From positions 62,001 through 126,000 of the forward strand of contig NZ_JYMT01000003.1 of assembly GCF_000938305.1 (NCBI RefSeq): DNA of 64,000 bases. The letters are read 5' to 3'. Of this stretch, positions 44,856-54,164 are shown piece after piece. This stretch comes from Bradyrhizobium sp. LTSP885. GTDB taxonomy: Bacteria > Pseudomonadota > Alphaproteobacteria > Rhizobiales > Xanthobacteraceae. Position numbers and translations under genes: made by a program. Positions within the stretch are counted from its first letter, which is position 1; every line of letters starts with the position of its first letter. The notes under the pieces are model-generated. The model saw only the letters and a list, made by a program, of their open reading frames with translations, had not been told where the DNA came from and did not search any database.

Positions 44856-44859
44856 CCCG

Positions 44860-45486
44860 ATGGTCGGTTTTCCGCTGCTGCTGGTTCCGCTCGCGGTCTA
44901 CAACATCATCGCCTTCCTGATGCCCGGCGTGTCCTTCACGGACCCGCTGATCAAGCTGACATTGATGTCGGGCGAGGTATGGCCGGTCACGCTGGGCGAT
45001 ATGCTGCTTGCCGCTGGCATGCTGCTGTTGATGCTCGAGGTGATCAAGGGCGCGCGGCCGGGCGCGAAATATCTCACCGACCATCTGCTGTCGCTGATCG
45101 TGTTCGGCGCGGCGGCGGCCGAATTCCTGCTCTGGCCGAAATTCGGCAACTCGATCTATTGCCTGCTGACGCTGCTTGCGCTGGTCGATTTCATCTCCGG
45201 AATTGCGCTGCGCACGCGCCGCCGCGCCGTTGCGGTGGCGGCGGCGCCGGCGCCGCAGCAGCGCGCAGAGAAGTTCGAGCCCGCGCCGGCGCCAGTGCAC
45301 GTCGCGCCCGCGCCCGCAGCTTCACCAGCGCCCGTTGCTGCGCCTTCGCCAACGCCAGCTCCGGCCGCAGCTTCGGTGGCTGAATCGGTGTTGCTGGATA
45401 AGGATGGGCCGAAGCCAGTGCAGCCCGCGGTCACTTCGCCGGAGCTTCAGCCAGGCGACCAGCTATCCCCCGACGCGCCGCGGTAG
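44860..45486 (+). CDS. Inner-membrane protein with Ala/Pro-rich C-terminal tail
   Basis: A 208-residue protein. The first 120 residues hold about four hydrophobic segments (MVGFPLLLVPLAVYNIIAF, TLGDMLLAAGMLLLML, LLSLIVFGAAAAEFLL, LLTLLALVDFISGIAL). The C-terminal 85 residues are an Ala/Pro-rich low-complexity tail. The NIIAFLMPG and HLLSLIVFGAA segments look like a conserved alphaproteobacterial hypothetical family, but I cannot name it. The start sits directly after the 15-bp tandem repeat. Confidence 0.75.
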   Translation: MVGFPLLLVPLAVYNIIAFLMPGVSFTDPLIKLTLMSGEVWPVTLGDMLLAAGMLLLMLEVIKGARPGAKYLTDHLLSLIVFGAAAAEFLLWPKFGNSIYCLLTLLALVDFISGIALRTRRRAVAVAAAPAPQQRAEKFEPAPAPVHVAPAPAASPAPVAAPSPTPAPAAASVAESVLLDKDGPKPVQPAVTSPELQPGDQLSPDAPR

Positions 45487-45498
45487 AAACAACCGTCG

Positions 45499-45606
45499 CT
45501 AGAGCGTTTTCGAGCGAAGTGGATACCGGTTCGCGTGAAGAAAACGCGTCAACACAAGAATCTAGAGCCCCGTTCCGATTCCATCGGAACGGAAAAGGCT
45601 CTAGAT
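45499..45606. repeat. Rhizobial intergenic repeat (TAGAGCGTTTTCGAGCGAAG type)
   Basis: Begins CTAGAGCGTTTTCGAGCGAA, contains GTGGATACCGGTTCGCGTGA, and ends with the nested palindrome AGAGCC-CCGTTCCGAT...ATCGGAACGG-GGCTCT. I recognise it as a frequent element in this bacterial family. It supplies the stop codon of the small gene at 45601-45885. Confidence 0.8.
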
Positions 45607-45885
45607 AATTTGCTTTGTCCGCCGTGTGACGCTGCGGCGTTCGCGGGCTTCCGGTTCGTACGCATGCTGTGCGTCGGCCGGCGATCCGCGCCGCAACTCG
45701 CGGGTCTGCGCTTCATGCGCGGCGGTTGCGATCAGTTGTGTGACGAAGGACGGATCGGGATGGGGCAGCGGGATCTTGGGTGCCCACTGGGTCGTCGTGG
45801 CCAGCGGCACCAAAGCCGTGCTGGTGGCACCGCGATCTCCGTCGACTTCACCGTCCCGGTCTTCTGATTGATCGATATCCGGCAT
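45601..45885 (-). CDS. Small conserved-looking hypothetical protein
   Basis: A 94-residue soluble protein (MPDIDQSEDRDGEVDGD...). The acidic N-terminus is followed by HPDPSFVTQLIATAAHEAQT, LRRGSPADAQHAY and an Arg-rich C-terminus. The pattern F-V-x-x-L-I-A-T-A...R-x-L-R-R-x-x-P-A-D-A resembles a small Rhizobiales family from memory, with no known function. The frame stays open to a GTG at 45912; ATG 45885 is preferred. No clear ribosome binding site was identified. Confidence 0.5.
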   Translation of the reverse strand: MPDIDQSEDRDGEVDGDRGATSTALVPLATTTQWAPKIPLPHPDPSFVTQLIATAAHEAQTRELRRGSPADAQHAYEPEARERRSVTRRTKQII

Positions 45886-45925
45886 TGTGGTCAGACCCGG
45901 CTGAACCGTCACGTGTTGAGACGAT

Positions 45926-45961
45926 GCCTCTCTTAGTAACGTGGCGTCTCTTAGTAACGTG
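45926..45961. repeat. 18-bp direct repeat upstream of the GGDEF-EAL gene
   Basis: Two adjacent 18-bp units, GCCTCTCTTAGTAACGTG and GCGTCTCTTAGTAACGTG, differing at one base. They lie 135 bp before the GGDEF-EAL start and 41 bp upstream of the small divergent gene. They could be a pair of regulator half-sites. Confidence 0.7.
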
Positions 45962-46095
45962 CCAACCGCAAAGATTGTGCCGACCGTGCCCGGTCTGTTC
46001 CGGAGGCTTCGTCAAATGTGGTTTCCAAATTATTTATCAACTTCACCTAGCGTTCGATTCGCCGGAACCACTATCTCTGGGCGTAGAATCACCCG

Positions 46096-47817
46096 ATGAT
46101 GGTGTCCCAAATCGAGGCAAGCTTGATGCCCTCTGTCCCGCCAGCTGCCAGCATCCTCGCCTCGCTTGGGCAGGCGACGTTTGCCTGGGATCTCGCGACC
46201 GATGCGATCGCCTGGAGCGACAATGCCGCGGCGGTGTTTCCCGACATTCCGGCCGGGTCGCTCGCGAGCGGCGCCGAGTTTGCCAAGCTGATCGAGCCGT
46301 CGCGCGCGGTGCGATCGGAGGCGCTCGGGCAGGGTGCGCCGGCGCGGAGCGGCGAGGCCGTTCCCTACCGCATCGAATACGGCGCTCGTGCCGCGAGCTC
46401 GGCCCCGCTGCTCTGGATCGAGGAGACCGGCTGCTGGTTTGCCGGCGTCGACGGCAAGCCGGCCCGGGTGCAGGGCATCATCCGCGTCAACAACGAGCGT
46501 CATGCCCGCGACGAGCAATTGCTGAAATTGTCGCGGCACGATCCGCTCACCAACGAACTCAACCGCACCCATCTGATCGCCTCGCTCGCCGAGACGATCG
46601 AGGAATGCGCGCGCTTCCGCTCGTCCTGCGCCTTCATGCTGATCGGCATCGATCATCTGGCGCGGGTCAACGATGCGTTCGGCTTCGATGTCGCCGACGC
46701 CGTGATCGCCGAGGTCGCGAAGCGGATCCGCGCGCGGTTGCGCAGCGGCGACATGCTCGGCCGCTTCTCCGGCAACAAGTTCGGCCTGATCCTGCGCAAC
46801 TGCACCGTCGACGACACCAATGTCGCGGCCGAGCGTTTCCTGGCCGCGGTGCGCGATGACGTAGTGCCGACCCGATCCGGTCCGGTATCGGTGACGGCCT
46901 CGATCGGCACCGTCACCATCCCGCGCTACGCCAGATCCGCGGAGGAGGCGATCAACCGCGCTCAGGAGACGCTGGACGCCGCCAAGAGCCGCCGTGCCGG
47001 ATCGTTCGCGCTGTGGAGGCCGAATGTCGAGCGCGACGCCCAGCGCCGCGTCAACATCCGCGTCACCGACGAGATCGTCACCGCGCTGAACGAGCGGCGG
47101 ATCGTGGTCGGGTTCGAGCCCGTCGTCGACGCGCGCTCGCGGCAGCCAGCATTCTACGAATGCCTGGTCCGCATGGAGCAGGACGACGGCCAGGCATTGC
47201 TTGCGCCCGATATCGTGCCGGTTGCCGAGCGACTCGGCCTGATCCGGATGGTTGATCACCGCGTGCTCGAGCTCGCCGTCGCCGAGCTTGCGGCCGCGCC
47301 GGAGGTGCAGCTCAGCCTCAACATCTCGCCGGATACCACGATGGATCCGGACTGGTGGACCACGATCGAATCGCTGATGCGCGCCCATCCCGGCGTCGGC
47401 GAGCGGCTGATCGTCGAGATCACGGAGACGGTCGCGATCCAGGACATCGACGACGTCCGCGGCTTTGTCACGCGGCTGAAGAATTTCGGCAGCCGGATCG
47501 CAATCGACGATTTTGGCGCCGGCTACACCTCGTTCCGCAATCTGCGCAAGCTCGGCGTCGACATCGTGAAGATCGACGGCGCCTTCGTGCAGAACATCGC
47601 GCGCTCGGCGGACGACCGCGCCTTTGTGCAGACGCTGATCGATCTCGCGCGGCGCTTGCAGATCAAGACGGTCGCCGAATGGGTGCAGGACGAAGAGGCG
47701 GCTGCGATGTTGCGCGAATGGGGCTGCGATTTCATCCAGGGCCGCCTGATCGGCCTCGCATCGCCGGACCGGCCGTGGAGCCCGTCGGCCGAGAAGGTGC
47801 TGCCGGCGGCGGGGTGA
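46096..47817 (+). CDS. GGDEF-EAL protein, cyclic-di-GMP phosphodiesterase with degenerate cyclase domain
   Basis: A 573-residue cytoplasmic signalling protein. An N-terminal PAS-like region (about 20-135) is followed by a GGDEF domain (about 145-305), whose active-site motif is SGNKF (225-229), so cyclase activity is very unlikely. The EAL domain (about 335-565) has ECL at 355-357 instead of EAL, but retains the metal and catalytic residues: Glu355, Asn409 (LSLNISP), Glu441 (VEITET), Asp471-Asp472 (IDDFG) and Lys492 (VKIDGAF). Phosphodiesterase activity is therefore likely. No membrane segment. It lies next to phaR (convergent) after a palindromic repeat. Confidence 0.88.
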   Translation: MMVSQIEASLMPSVPPAASILASLGQATFAWDLATDAIAWSDNAAAVFPDIPAGSLASGAEFAKLIEPSRAVRSEALGQGAPARSGEAVPYRIEYGARAASSAPLLWIEETGCWFAGVDGKPARVQGIIRVNNERHARDEQLLKLSRHDPLTNELNRTHLIASLAETIEECARFRSSCAFMLIGIDHLARVNDAFGFDVADAVIAEVAKRIRARLRSGDMLGRFSGNKFGLILRNCTVDDTNVAAERFLAAVRDDVVPTRSGPVSVTASIGTVTIPRYARSAEEAINRAQETLDAAKSRRAGSFALWRPNVERDAQRRVNIRVTDEIVTALNERRIVVGFEPVVDARSRQPAFYECLVRMEQDDGQALLAPDIVPVAERLGLIRMVDHRVLELAVAELAAAPEVQLSLNISPDTTMDPDWWTTIESLMRAHPGVGERLIVEITETVAIQDIDDVRGFVTRLKNFGSRIAIDDFGAGYTSFRNLRKLGVDIVKIDGAFVQNIARSADDRAFVQTLIDLARRLQIKTVAEWVQDEEAAAMLREWGCDFIQGRLIGLASPDRPWSPSAEKVLPAAG

Positions 47818-47844
47818 TTCACATTCGCCAGCCAAACTAACGGT

Positions 47845-47964
47845 GTCGTCCCGGCGGAAGGCCGGGACCCATACGCCGCGGCTTTTCAATGAGGCGATCT
47901 GGCAGACGCCTCGTTCAAACAACGATCATCGGTGGTTATGGGTCCCGGCCTTCGCCGGGACGAC
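47845..47964. repeat. Inverted pair of the GTCGTCCCGG...GGGACCCATA palindrome (empty form)
   Basis: Left copy 47845-47882 with a CCCATACGCCGCGGC tail. Right copy 47932-47964 is the canonical inverted 33-mer. About 49 bp lie between and contain no gene. Confidence 0.83.
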
Positions 47965-47988
47965 GATGGGGTGAGCAGCGCGACGAGC

Positions 47989-48579
47989 CTACTCGTCCTT
48001 CTTGACCGGCTGCGACATGCGTTCGAGGCGTTCCTGCATGTCCTTCATCTGGCGGCGCAGATCGTCGATCTTGTCGTCCTCCGCTGCGGGCTCCGCCACC
48101 TTCTCCAGCTCGGTGCCGACGCGCTGCGGCACGAACGGCTTGAACATCGAGAAGGTCTGCTGGAACAGCTCCATGTTGCGGCGAACCTGTTCTTCCAGCG
48201 GCGCAAACGGCGTTCCGCTCAGTGCGCCCGCGATCTGCTTGCGAAACTTCTCCTGCTCACTGGTCAGCGTCGCGATCGATTGTTCGAGAAACTTCGGCAC
48301 CACCATCTGCATGCTGTCGCCATAGAAGCGGATCAGCTGCCTCAGGAACGTGGTCGGCAGCAGATTCTGCCCCGCCTTGTTTTCCTGTTCGAAGATGATC
48401 TGCGCCAGCACCGATCGGGTGATGTCGTCGCCGGTCTTGGCGTCGTAAACGAGGAAATCCTCGCCTTCCTTCACCATCGCCGCGAGATCCTCGAGCGTCA
48501 CGTACGTGCTCGTACCGGTATTATAGAGCCGCCGGTTCGCGTATTTCTTGATCGTGGTCGGTTGGTCAGATTTTGCCAT
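47989..48579 (-). CDS. phaR: Polyhydroxyalkanoate synthesis repressor
   Basis: A 196-residue DNA-binding repressor of PHA genes. It also binds PHB polymer, linking storage state to phasin and synthesis gene expression. The N-terminal PHB_acc_N domain is KKYANRRLYNTGTSTYVTLEDL. Two PHB_acc segments follow (QLIRFYGDSMQMVVPKFLEQS). The C-terminus is a charged coiled coil. It is divergent from phaA-phaB across a 315-bp spacer, where it would be expected to bind. No phasin gene is seen here. Confidence 0.94.
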   Translation of the reverse strand: MAKSDQPTTIKKYANRRLYNTGTSTYVTLEDLAAMVKEGEDFLVYDAKTGDDITRSVLAQIIFEQENKAGQNLLPTTFLRQLIRFYGDSMQMVVPKFLEQSIATLTSEQEKFRKQIAGALSGTPFAPLEEQVRRNMELFQQTFSMFKPFVPQRVGTELEKVAEPAAEDDKIDDLRRQMKDMQERLERMSQPVKKDE

Positions 48580-48638
48580 GGGCTCTCACTTCAACACCGA
48601 AGGACCTGGAACCCGACGGCATCGCCGCAGGGCTAAAT

Positions 48639-48647
48639 GCAACGCAT
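48639..48647. promoter_or_regulatory. Possible PhaR-type site, TGCAACGCA, in the phaR-phaA spacer
   Basis: A TGC-N3-GCA motif 60 bp upstream of phaR. PhaR proteins are known to favour TGC-rich sequences. The match is short and could be chance. Confidence 0.25.
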
Positions 48648-48788
48648 CGCAACAAAGGTAAGCATTTTCAAAGCGGCTCGGCTACCGTTTTGTGCGCCAC
48701 GGTTAATTCCAAAGCATAGGTATTGCTCAGGAAACTGCCAATAGCGTCATTTTGAGTGCGTCGCGTCGCGATTTGCAGCACAGTTCGA

Positions 48789-50073
<1,285 letters not shown>

Positions 50074-50144
50074 ACAAAAGGCAGCGAGGCGGGTTAGGTG
50101 ATGAAAAGATCATCTGTCAACCGCGGCGCGAGCTGATAAATAAG

Positions 50145-50177
50145 ATGCCCGGCTTCGCGCCGGGCATTTTTGTTTTG
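50145..50177 (+). terminator. Rho-independent terminator after phaA
   Basis: A perfect 9-bp stem ATGCCCGGC and GCCGGGCAT with a 5-nt loop is followed by TTTTTGTTTT. It lies about 70 bp after the phaA stop and about 75 bp before phaB. Its strength implies that phaB transcription is partly separate. Confidence 0.9.
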
Positions 50178-50253
50178 CAAGTGCGAGTGACTGCAGTGAG
50201 TGCAAAGACCGGAGCTATTCCGGTCATAAAAGACGGCCAAGGAGGAGACGGAC

Positions 50254-50979
50254 ATGGCACGTGTTGCATTGGTGACGGGCGGAACGCGGGGCATCGGGGC
50301 GGCGATCAGCAAGGCGCTGAAAGCGGCGGGCTACAAGGTGGCGGCGAGCTACGCCGGCAATGACACCGCGGCGGAGAAGTTCAAGGCGGAGACCGGCATT
50401 CCCGTCTACAAATGGGATGTCTCCTCGTTCGACGCCTGTGCGGCCGGCGTCAAGCAGGTCGAGGCCGATCTCGGCCCGGTCGACGTGCTCGTCAACAATG
50501 CCGGCATTACCAAGGATGGCGCCTTCCACAAGATGACGCTCGAGCAGTGGACTTCGGTGATCAACACCAATCTCGGCTCGCTGTTCAACATGACGCGCCA
50601 GGTGATCGAGGGCATGCGCGCCCGCAAGTTCGGCCGCGTCGTCTCGATCTCCTCGATCAACGGCCAGAAGGGCCAGTTCGGCCAGGTCAACTATTCCGCG
50701 GCGAAGGCCGGCGATATCGGCTTCACCAAGGCGCTCGCGCTCGAGAACGCCAAGGCCGGCATCACCGTGAACGTGATCTGCCCGGGCTACATCAACACCG
50801 AAATGGTGCAGGCGGTGCCGAAGGACGTGCTCGAGAAAAACGTGATCCCGCAGATTCCGGTCAACCGCCTCGGCGAGCCCGAGGAGATCGCGCGCGCGGT
50901 GGTCTTCCTCGCGGCCGACGATGCCGGCTTCATCACCGGCTCGACGCTGACCATCAATGGCGGCCAGTATCACGCGTGA
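50254..50979 (+). CDS. phaB: Acetoacetyl-CoA reductase
   Basis: An NADPH-dependent short-chain dehydrogenase making (R)-3-hydroxybutyryl-CoA for PHB synthesis. 241 residues. Cofactor motif VTGGTRGIGAAISKAL, then NNAGITKDGAFHKM, the catalytic Ser in VSISSINGQKGQFGQ and Y-x3-K in NYSAAKAGDIGF. The GQKGQFGQVNYSAAKAG stretch is specific to PhaB within the SDR family. RBS AAGGAGGA is excellent. phaC (synthase) is absent from the window. Confidence 0.95.
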   Translation: MARVALVTGGTRGIGAAISKALKAAGYKVAASYAGNDTAAEKFKAETGIPVYKWDVSSFDACAAGVKQVEADLGPVDVLVNNAGITKDGAFHKMTLEQWTSVINTNLGSLFNMTRQVIEGMRARKFGRVVSISSINGQKGQFGQVNYSAAKAGDIGFTKALALENAKAGITVNVICPGYINTEMVQAVPKDVLEKNVIPQIPVNRLGEPEEIARAVVFLAADDAGFITGSTLTINGGQYHA

Positions 50980-51008
50980 CGTGATCTGAACTCGGTTATT
51001 TGAGAGAT

Positions 51009-51133
51009 CGTCATGCCCGGCCTTGTGCCGGGCATCCACGTCTTATAACTCGGGCGCGAGAAGACGTGGATGGCCGGGACATAGGCGAGCGGAAGCGACG
51101 CCGTCCTTCGGACGGCTGCGCCCGGCCATGACG
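51009..51133. repeat. Intergenic palindromic repeat, CGTCATGCCCGGCC family
   Basis: Left arm CGTCATGCCCGGCCTTGTGC, inner CCACGTCTT...AAGACGTGG, right arm GGCCATGACG. It fills the gap between phaB and the next gene. Confidence 0.8.
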
Positions 51134-51145
51134 GAATAATTTCAA

Positions 51146-52012
51146 ATGACCTCTCGCACCGCCACCCTCGTTGGACTGACCGCTATCCTGATGTGGTCGC
51201 TGCTGTCTGTCATGACGGTTGCGACCGGCAAGATCCCGGCGTTTCAGCTTGCCGCCATGACATTCGCGATCGCCGCCGCGGTTGCGTTTGCGAGCTTCCT
51301 GTTTCGTCCGTCCGCTTTTGCCGCGTTGAAGCAGCCGCCCATCGCCTGGGCCGTCGGAGTCGGCGGGCTGTTCGGCTATCACGCGCTGTATTTCCTCTCG
51401 CTGCGCTATGCGCCGCCGGCGGAAGCCGGGCTACTGAACTATCTTTGGCCGCTGTTGATCGTGCTGTTCTCCTCGCTGCTGCCGGGCGAGCGGCTCGCCG
51501 CGCATCACATCATCGGCGCCGTGCTCGGCCTTGTCGGAACGGTGTTGCTGCTCGCCGGTAACACCGGCAGCTTCACGCAGGGCCAGATCCCAGGGTTCGC
51601 CGCGGCCTTCGTCGCCGCCTTTATCTGGGCGGCCTACTCGGTGATGTCACGCCGGCTCAAGGCGGTACCAACCGATGCGGTGGCGGGCTTCTGTCTGGCG
51701 ACTGCGGTGCTCGCCGCGCTCGTACACATGCTGGTGGAGAGCACGGTCTGGCCGGCGACGCCGCTGCAATGGCTTGCGGTGATCGCGCTCGGCATCGGTC
51801 CGGTCGGTGCCGCGTTCTTCGCCTGGGACATCGGCATGAAGCGCGGCGACATCCGCGTGCTCGGTGCCGCGTCCTATGCCACGCCGCTGCTGTCGACCGC
51901 GTTCCTGATTCTCGCAGGCTTCGCCAAACCCAGCGCCAACATCGCGATTGCCGCGATCCTGATCGCCGGCGGCGGCCTGATCGCGGCAAAAGACATGGTG
52001 TTGCGAAAATGA
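51146..52012 (+). CDS. EamA/DMT family transporter
   Basis: A 288-residue inner-membrane transporter with ten predicted helices in two EamA repeats. It resembles the aromatic amino acid exporter YddG group. Motifs include VGLTAILMWSLLSVMTVATG, RYAPPAEAGLLNYLWPLLIV (the NYLWPLLIV pattern is typical) and LAGNTGSFTQGQIPGFAAAF. The substrate is not established. The start is ATG 51146, about 13 bp after the palindromic repeat, without a strong ribosome binding site. Confidence 0.85.
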   Translation: MTSRTATLVGLTAILMWSLLSVMTVATGKIPAFQLAAMTFAIAAAVAFASFLFRPSAFAALKQPPIAWAVGVGGLFGYHALYFLSLRYAPPAEAGLLNYLWPLLIVLFSSLLPGERLAAHHIIGAVLGLVGTVLLLAGNTGSFTQGQIPGFAAAFVAAFIWAAYSVMSRRLKAVPTDAVAGFCLATAVLAALVHMLVESTVWPATPLQWLAVIALGIGPVGAAFFAWDIGMKRGDIRVLGAASYATPLLSTAFLILAGFAKPSANIAIAAILIAGGGLIAAKDMVLRK

Positions 52013-52014
52013 AT

Positions 52015-52050
52015 GTAGGATAGGTATCGCTTCGCTCCACCCATCCTACG
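52015..52050. repeat. Degenerate half copy of the GTAGGATGGGT palindrome
   Basis: GTAGGATAGGTATCGCTTCG continuing to CTCCACCCATCCTACG. It lacks the long spacer of the full copies. It lies between a stop codon and the convergent DUF985 gene and overlaps the latter's last codons. Confidence 0.6.
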
Positions 52051-52477
52051 AAGAGGGCTCCCAGCCCTTCGGTGCCAGCTCGAAATTCGCGAACTCGAAT
52101 CCCGGCGCCACCGTGCAGCCGACCAGCGTCCAGTCGCCGGTGCTCTCGGCGGATTGCCATGTATCCGCGGGCACGACCGCCTGCGGCAACTCGCCCGCAG
52201 CGATGTCGGCGCCGAGTATGAATTTCCACTGCCCGTCGTCATCCGCAATCCTGAGCGTGAGCGGCGCGCCGGCATAGAAATGCCAGACCTCGACTGCATC
52301 GATACGGTGCCAGTGCGAACGCTCGCCGCATGCCAGCAGGAAATAGATCGCGGTCGAGCGCGCCCGCCCGTTGGCGTCGCAGCTTTTGTCGCGAAACGTC
52401 TCGCGATAGTGCCCGCCTTCGGGATGCGGCTTCAGTTCGAGCCGCGCGATGATCTCGGCAGCGGAGGGCTGAGACAT
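52046..52477 (-). CDS. DUF985 cupin family protein
   Basis: A 143-residue beta-barrel cupin. The pattern LKPHPEGGHYRETFRD, HWHRIDAVEVWHFYAGAPL and LVGCTVAPGFEFANFEL is diagnostic of DUF985. The His residues could bind metal. Function is unknown. Its ATG shares one base with the gloB stop (TGATG on the minus strand), so the two genes form a coupled operon. Confidence 0.88.
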   Translation of the reverse strand: MSQPSAAEIIARLELKPHPEGGHYRETFRDKSCDANGRARSTAIYFLLACGERSHWHRIDAVEVWHFYAGAPLTLRIADDDGQWKFILGADIAAGELPQAVVPADTWQSAESTGDWTLVGCTVAPGFEFANFELAPKGWEPSS

Positions 52478-53244
52478 CAGGACTTGTTCTTGCGCTCGCG
52501 CAGTTCGCCGAACACCGCGGCCGGGTCGGCGCCCTTCATGTGCAGCTTGGCCGCGACGGAGGGTTCGTCGGCGCGCAGGAACACGTTGGCCTTCTTCTCA
52601 TCACCGAGCAGCACGGGGATCGTCGGCTTGTTCTCGGCACGCAGTTTTGTCACTTCCTCCGCGCGCGCCTGCAATGCCGGATTGTCTGCTTCGACTGACA
52701 GCGCGAACTTGACGTTGGAGGCGGTGTACTCGTGGCCGCAATAGAGTCGGAAGTCGTCCGGCAGCGCGCGCAGCTTCAACAGCGAATCCCACATCATGGG
52801 ATAATTGCCTTCGAACACCCGGCCGCATCCGATCGAGAACAGTGTGTCGGCGGCAAACACCGCCTTCTCGCCATCGAACACGTAGGAGATGTGATCGAGG
52901 GTGTGGCCGGGCGTCTCCACCACCCGCGCCAAAAGACTGCCGACCTTGATCACGTCGGCATTGGCGGCGCGCAGGTCGACATTGGCGATCTTGGCCGATT
53001 TGTCGTGCGGTGCGACGACGCGGCAGCCGTATTTCTGCTTCAGCTCGGCGACGCCGCCGACATGGTCACCATGGTGATGCGTGATCAGGATATCGGTCAG
53101 CGTCCAACCCTCGCGCTCCAGCGCCTTGATGATCGGGCCTGCCTCGGGTGCGTCGATCGATGCCGTCGCCTTGGTCGCGGGATCGTGGATCAGGTAACCG
53201 AAATTGTCGGTCAGGCAGGTGAAGGTGCGAATTTCGGCGGCCAT
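52477..53244 (-). CDS. gloB: Hydroxyacylglutathione hydrolase (glyoxalase II)
   Basis: A 255-residue binuclear zinc hydrolase that converts S-lactoylglutathione to lactate in methylglyoxal detoxification. The metallo-beta-lactamase motif is THHHGDHVGG. Further ligands are in ETPGHTLDHI, FAADTLFSIGCGR and LYCGHEYTASN (the HEYT motif is specific to GloB). The ATG at 53244 was chosen; the open frame continues nearly 300 codons upstream through non-coding and opposite-strand DNA and is rejected. The downstream cupin gene overlaps by one base. Confidence 0.94.
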   Translation of the reverse strand: MAAEIRTFTCLTDNFGYLIHDPATKATASIDAPEAGPIIKALEREGWTLTDILITHHHGDHVGGVAELKQKYGCRVVAPHDKSAKIANVDLRAANADVIKVGSLLARVVETPGHTLDHISYVFDGEKAVFAADTLFSIGCGRVFEGNYPMMWDSLLKLRALPDDFRLYCGHEYTASNVKFALSVEADNPALQARAEEVTKLRAENKPTIPVLLGDEKKANVFLRADEPSVAAKLHMKGADPAAVFGELRERKNKS

Positions 53245-53373
53245 GTTATCTCCACGAACAAAAGGACGGGCGTTAACGCGCCCAATATAGGTGTGAAATA
53301 TGGCGTTAACGCTCATGCGGCAACGCAATTTTCCGCGCGCCGTGGCCGTGAGCGGCATGTTAGATTGGGATTT

Positions 53374-54102
53374 ATGGACGTCATCGACCTCCGGGACTTC
53401 TATTCGCAGCGCCTCGGCATCGTGGCCCGGCAGCTGATCAACCGTGGCATCCGTGCGCGATGGCCCAATGCGGAGGGCCTGCGGGTGCTTGGGCTCGGCT
53501 ATCCGACGCCCTATCTCGGCCTGTTCCGCGAGTCCTGCGAGCGCTGCATCGCCTTCATGCCGGCGGCCCAGGGGGTGCTGAAATGGCCGACCGGCCGACC
53601 GGCGCTGGCGACCCTGATCGATGAATTCTCGATGCCGCTGCAGGATGCCGCGGTCGACCGCGTGCTGCTGGTGCATGCGCTGGAAATGTCCGACGATCCG
53701 GAGCGGCTGTTGCGCGAGGTCTGGCGCGTGCTGGCGCCGTCGGGGCGGCTGATCGCGGTGATCCCGAACAGGCGTGGCGTGTGGACGCGCACCGATGCCA
53801 CGCCGTTCGGTCACGGCCGGCCCTATTCGCGCGGGCAGATCACGCAATTGCTGCGGCAGACCTGGTTCACGCCGACCTCGTGGAGCGAGGCGCTGTTCGT
53901 GCCACCGGTCGCCGGCGGCTGGTTCCTGCGTTCGGCGATGGCGTGGGAGCGGGTCGGTGCGGCGCTGTCGCTGCCGTTCGCCGGCGTGCATATCGTCGAA
54001 GCGAGCAAGCAGGTCTACCGCGCGATCCCGGCGCATCGCGAGCGCACGCCGCTGATCCCGTCGCTGCAGCCGGTGCTGGTGCCGTCGTCGCGACGCGGAT
54101 AA
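53374..54102 (+). CDS. Class I SAM-dependent methyltransferase
   Basis: A 242-residue methyltransferase. The SAM-binding motif I is relaxed (LRVLGLGYPTPYL). Motif II/III region is VDRVLLVHALEMSDDPERLLREVWRVLAPSGRLIAVIPN, typical of Methyltransf_11 proteins. It is divergent from gloB, a pairing I recall from other rhizobia. The substrate is unknown. The ATG at 53374 starts MDVIDLRDFYSQRLG. A terminator follows. Confidence 0.83.
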   Translation: MDVIDLRDFYSQRLGIVARQLINRGIRARWPNAEGLRVLGLGYPTPYLGLFRESCERCIAFMPAAQGVLKWPTGRPALATLIDEFSMPLQDAAVDRVLLVHALEMSDDPERLLREVWRVLAPSGRLIAVIPNRRGVWTRTDATPFGHGRPYSRGQITQLLRQTWFTPTSWSEALFVPPVAGGWFLRSAMAWERVGAALSLPFAGVHIVEASKQVYRAIPAHRERTPLIPSLQPVLVPSSRRG

Positions 54103-54115
54103 CAGAATCAAAAGA

Positions 54116-54145
54116 GCGGGTCGCCTGCGGCGCCCGCCCTTTTCT
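54116..54145 (+). terminator. Terminator after the methyltransferase gene
   Basis: Stem GCGGG-T-CGCC with GGCG-CCCGC around a TGC loop (one bulged T), followed by CCTTTTCTT. It is 14 bp past the stop codon and lies in a convergent spacer. Confidence 0.75.
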
Positions 54146-54164
54146 TCAGGATTGATCCGAAGCC

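Noticed and set aside
46030-47922. 630-codon minus-strand open frame opposite the GGDEF-EAL gene
   Set aside because: Shadow frame; the plus-strand frame carries the clear domain motifs.
53245-54111. Upstream extension of the gloB frame on the minus strand
   Set aside because: It runs antisense through the methyltransferase gene. The GloB fold starts at 53244.
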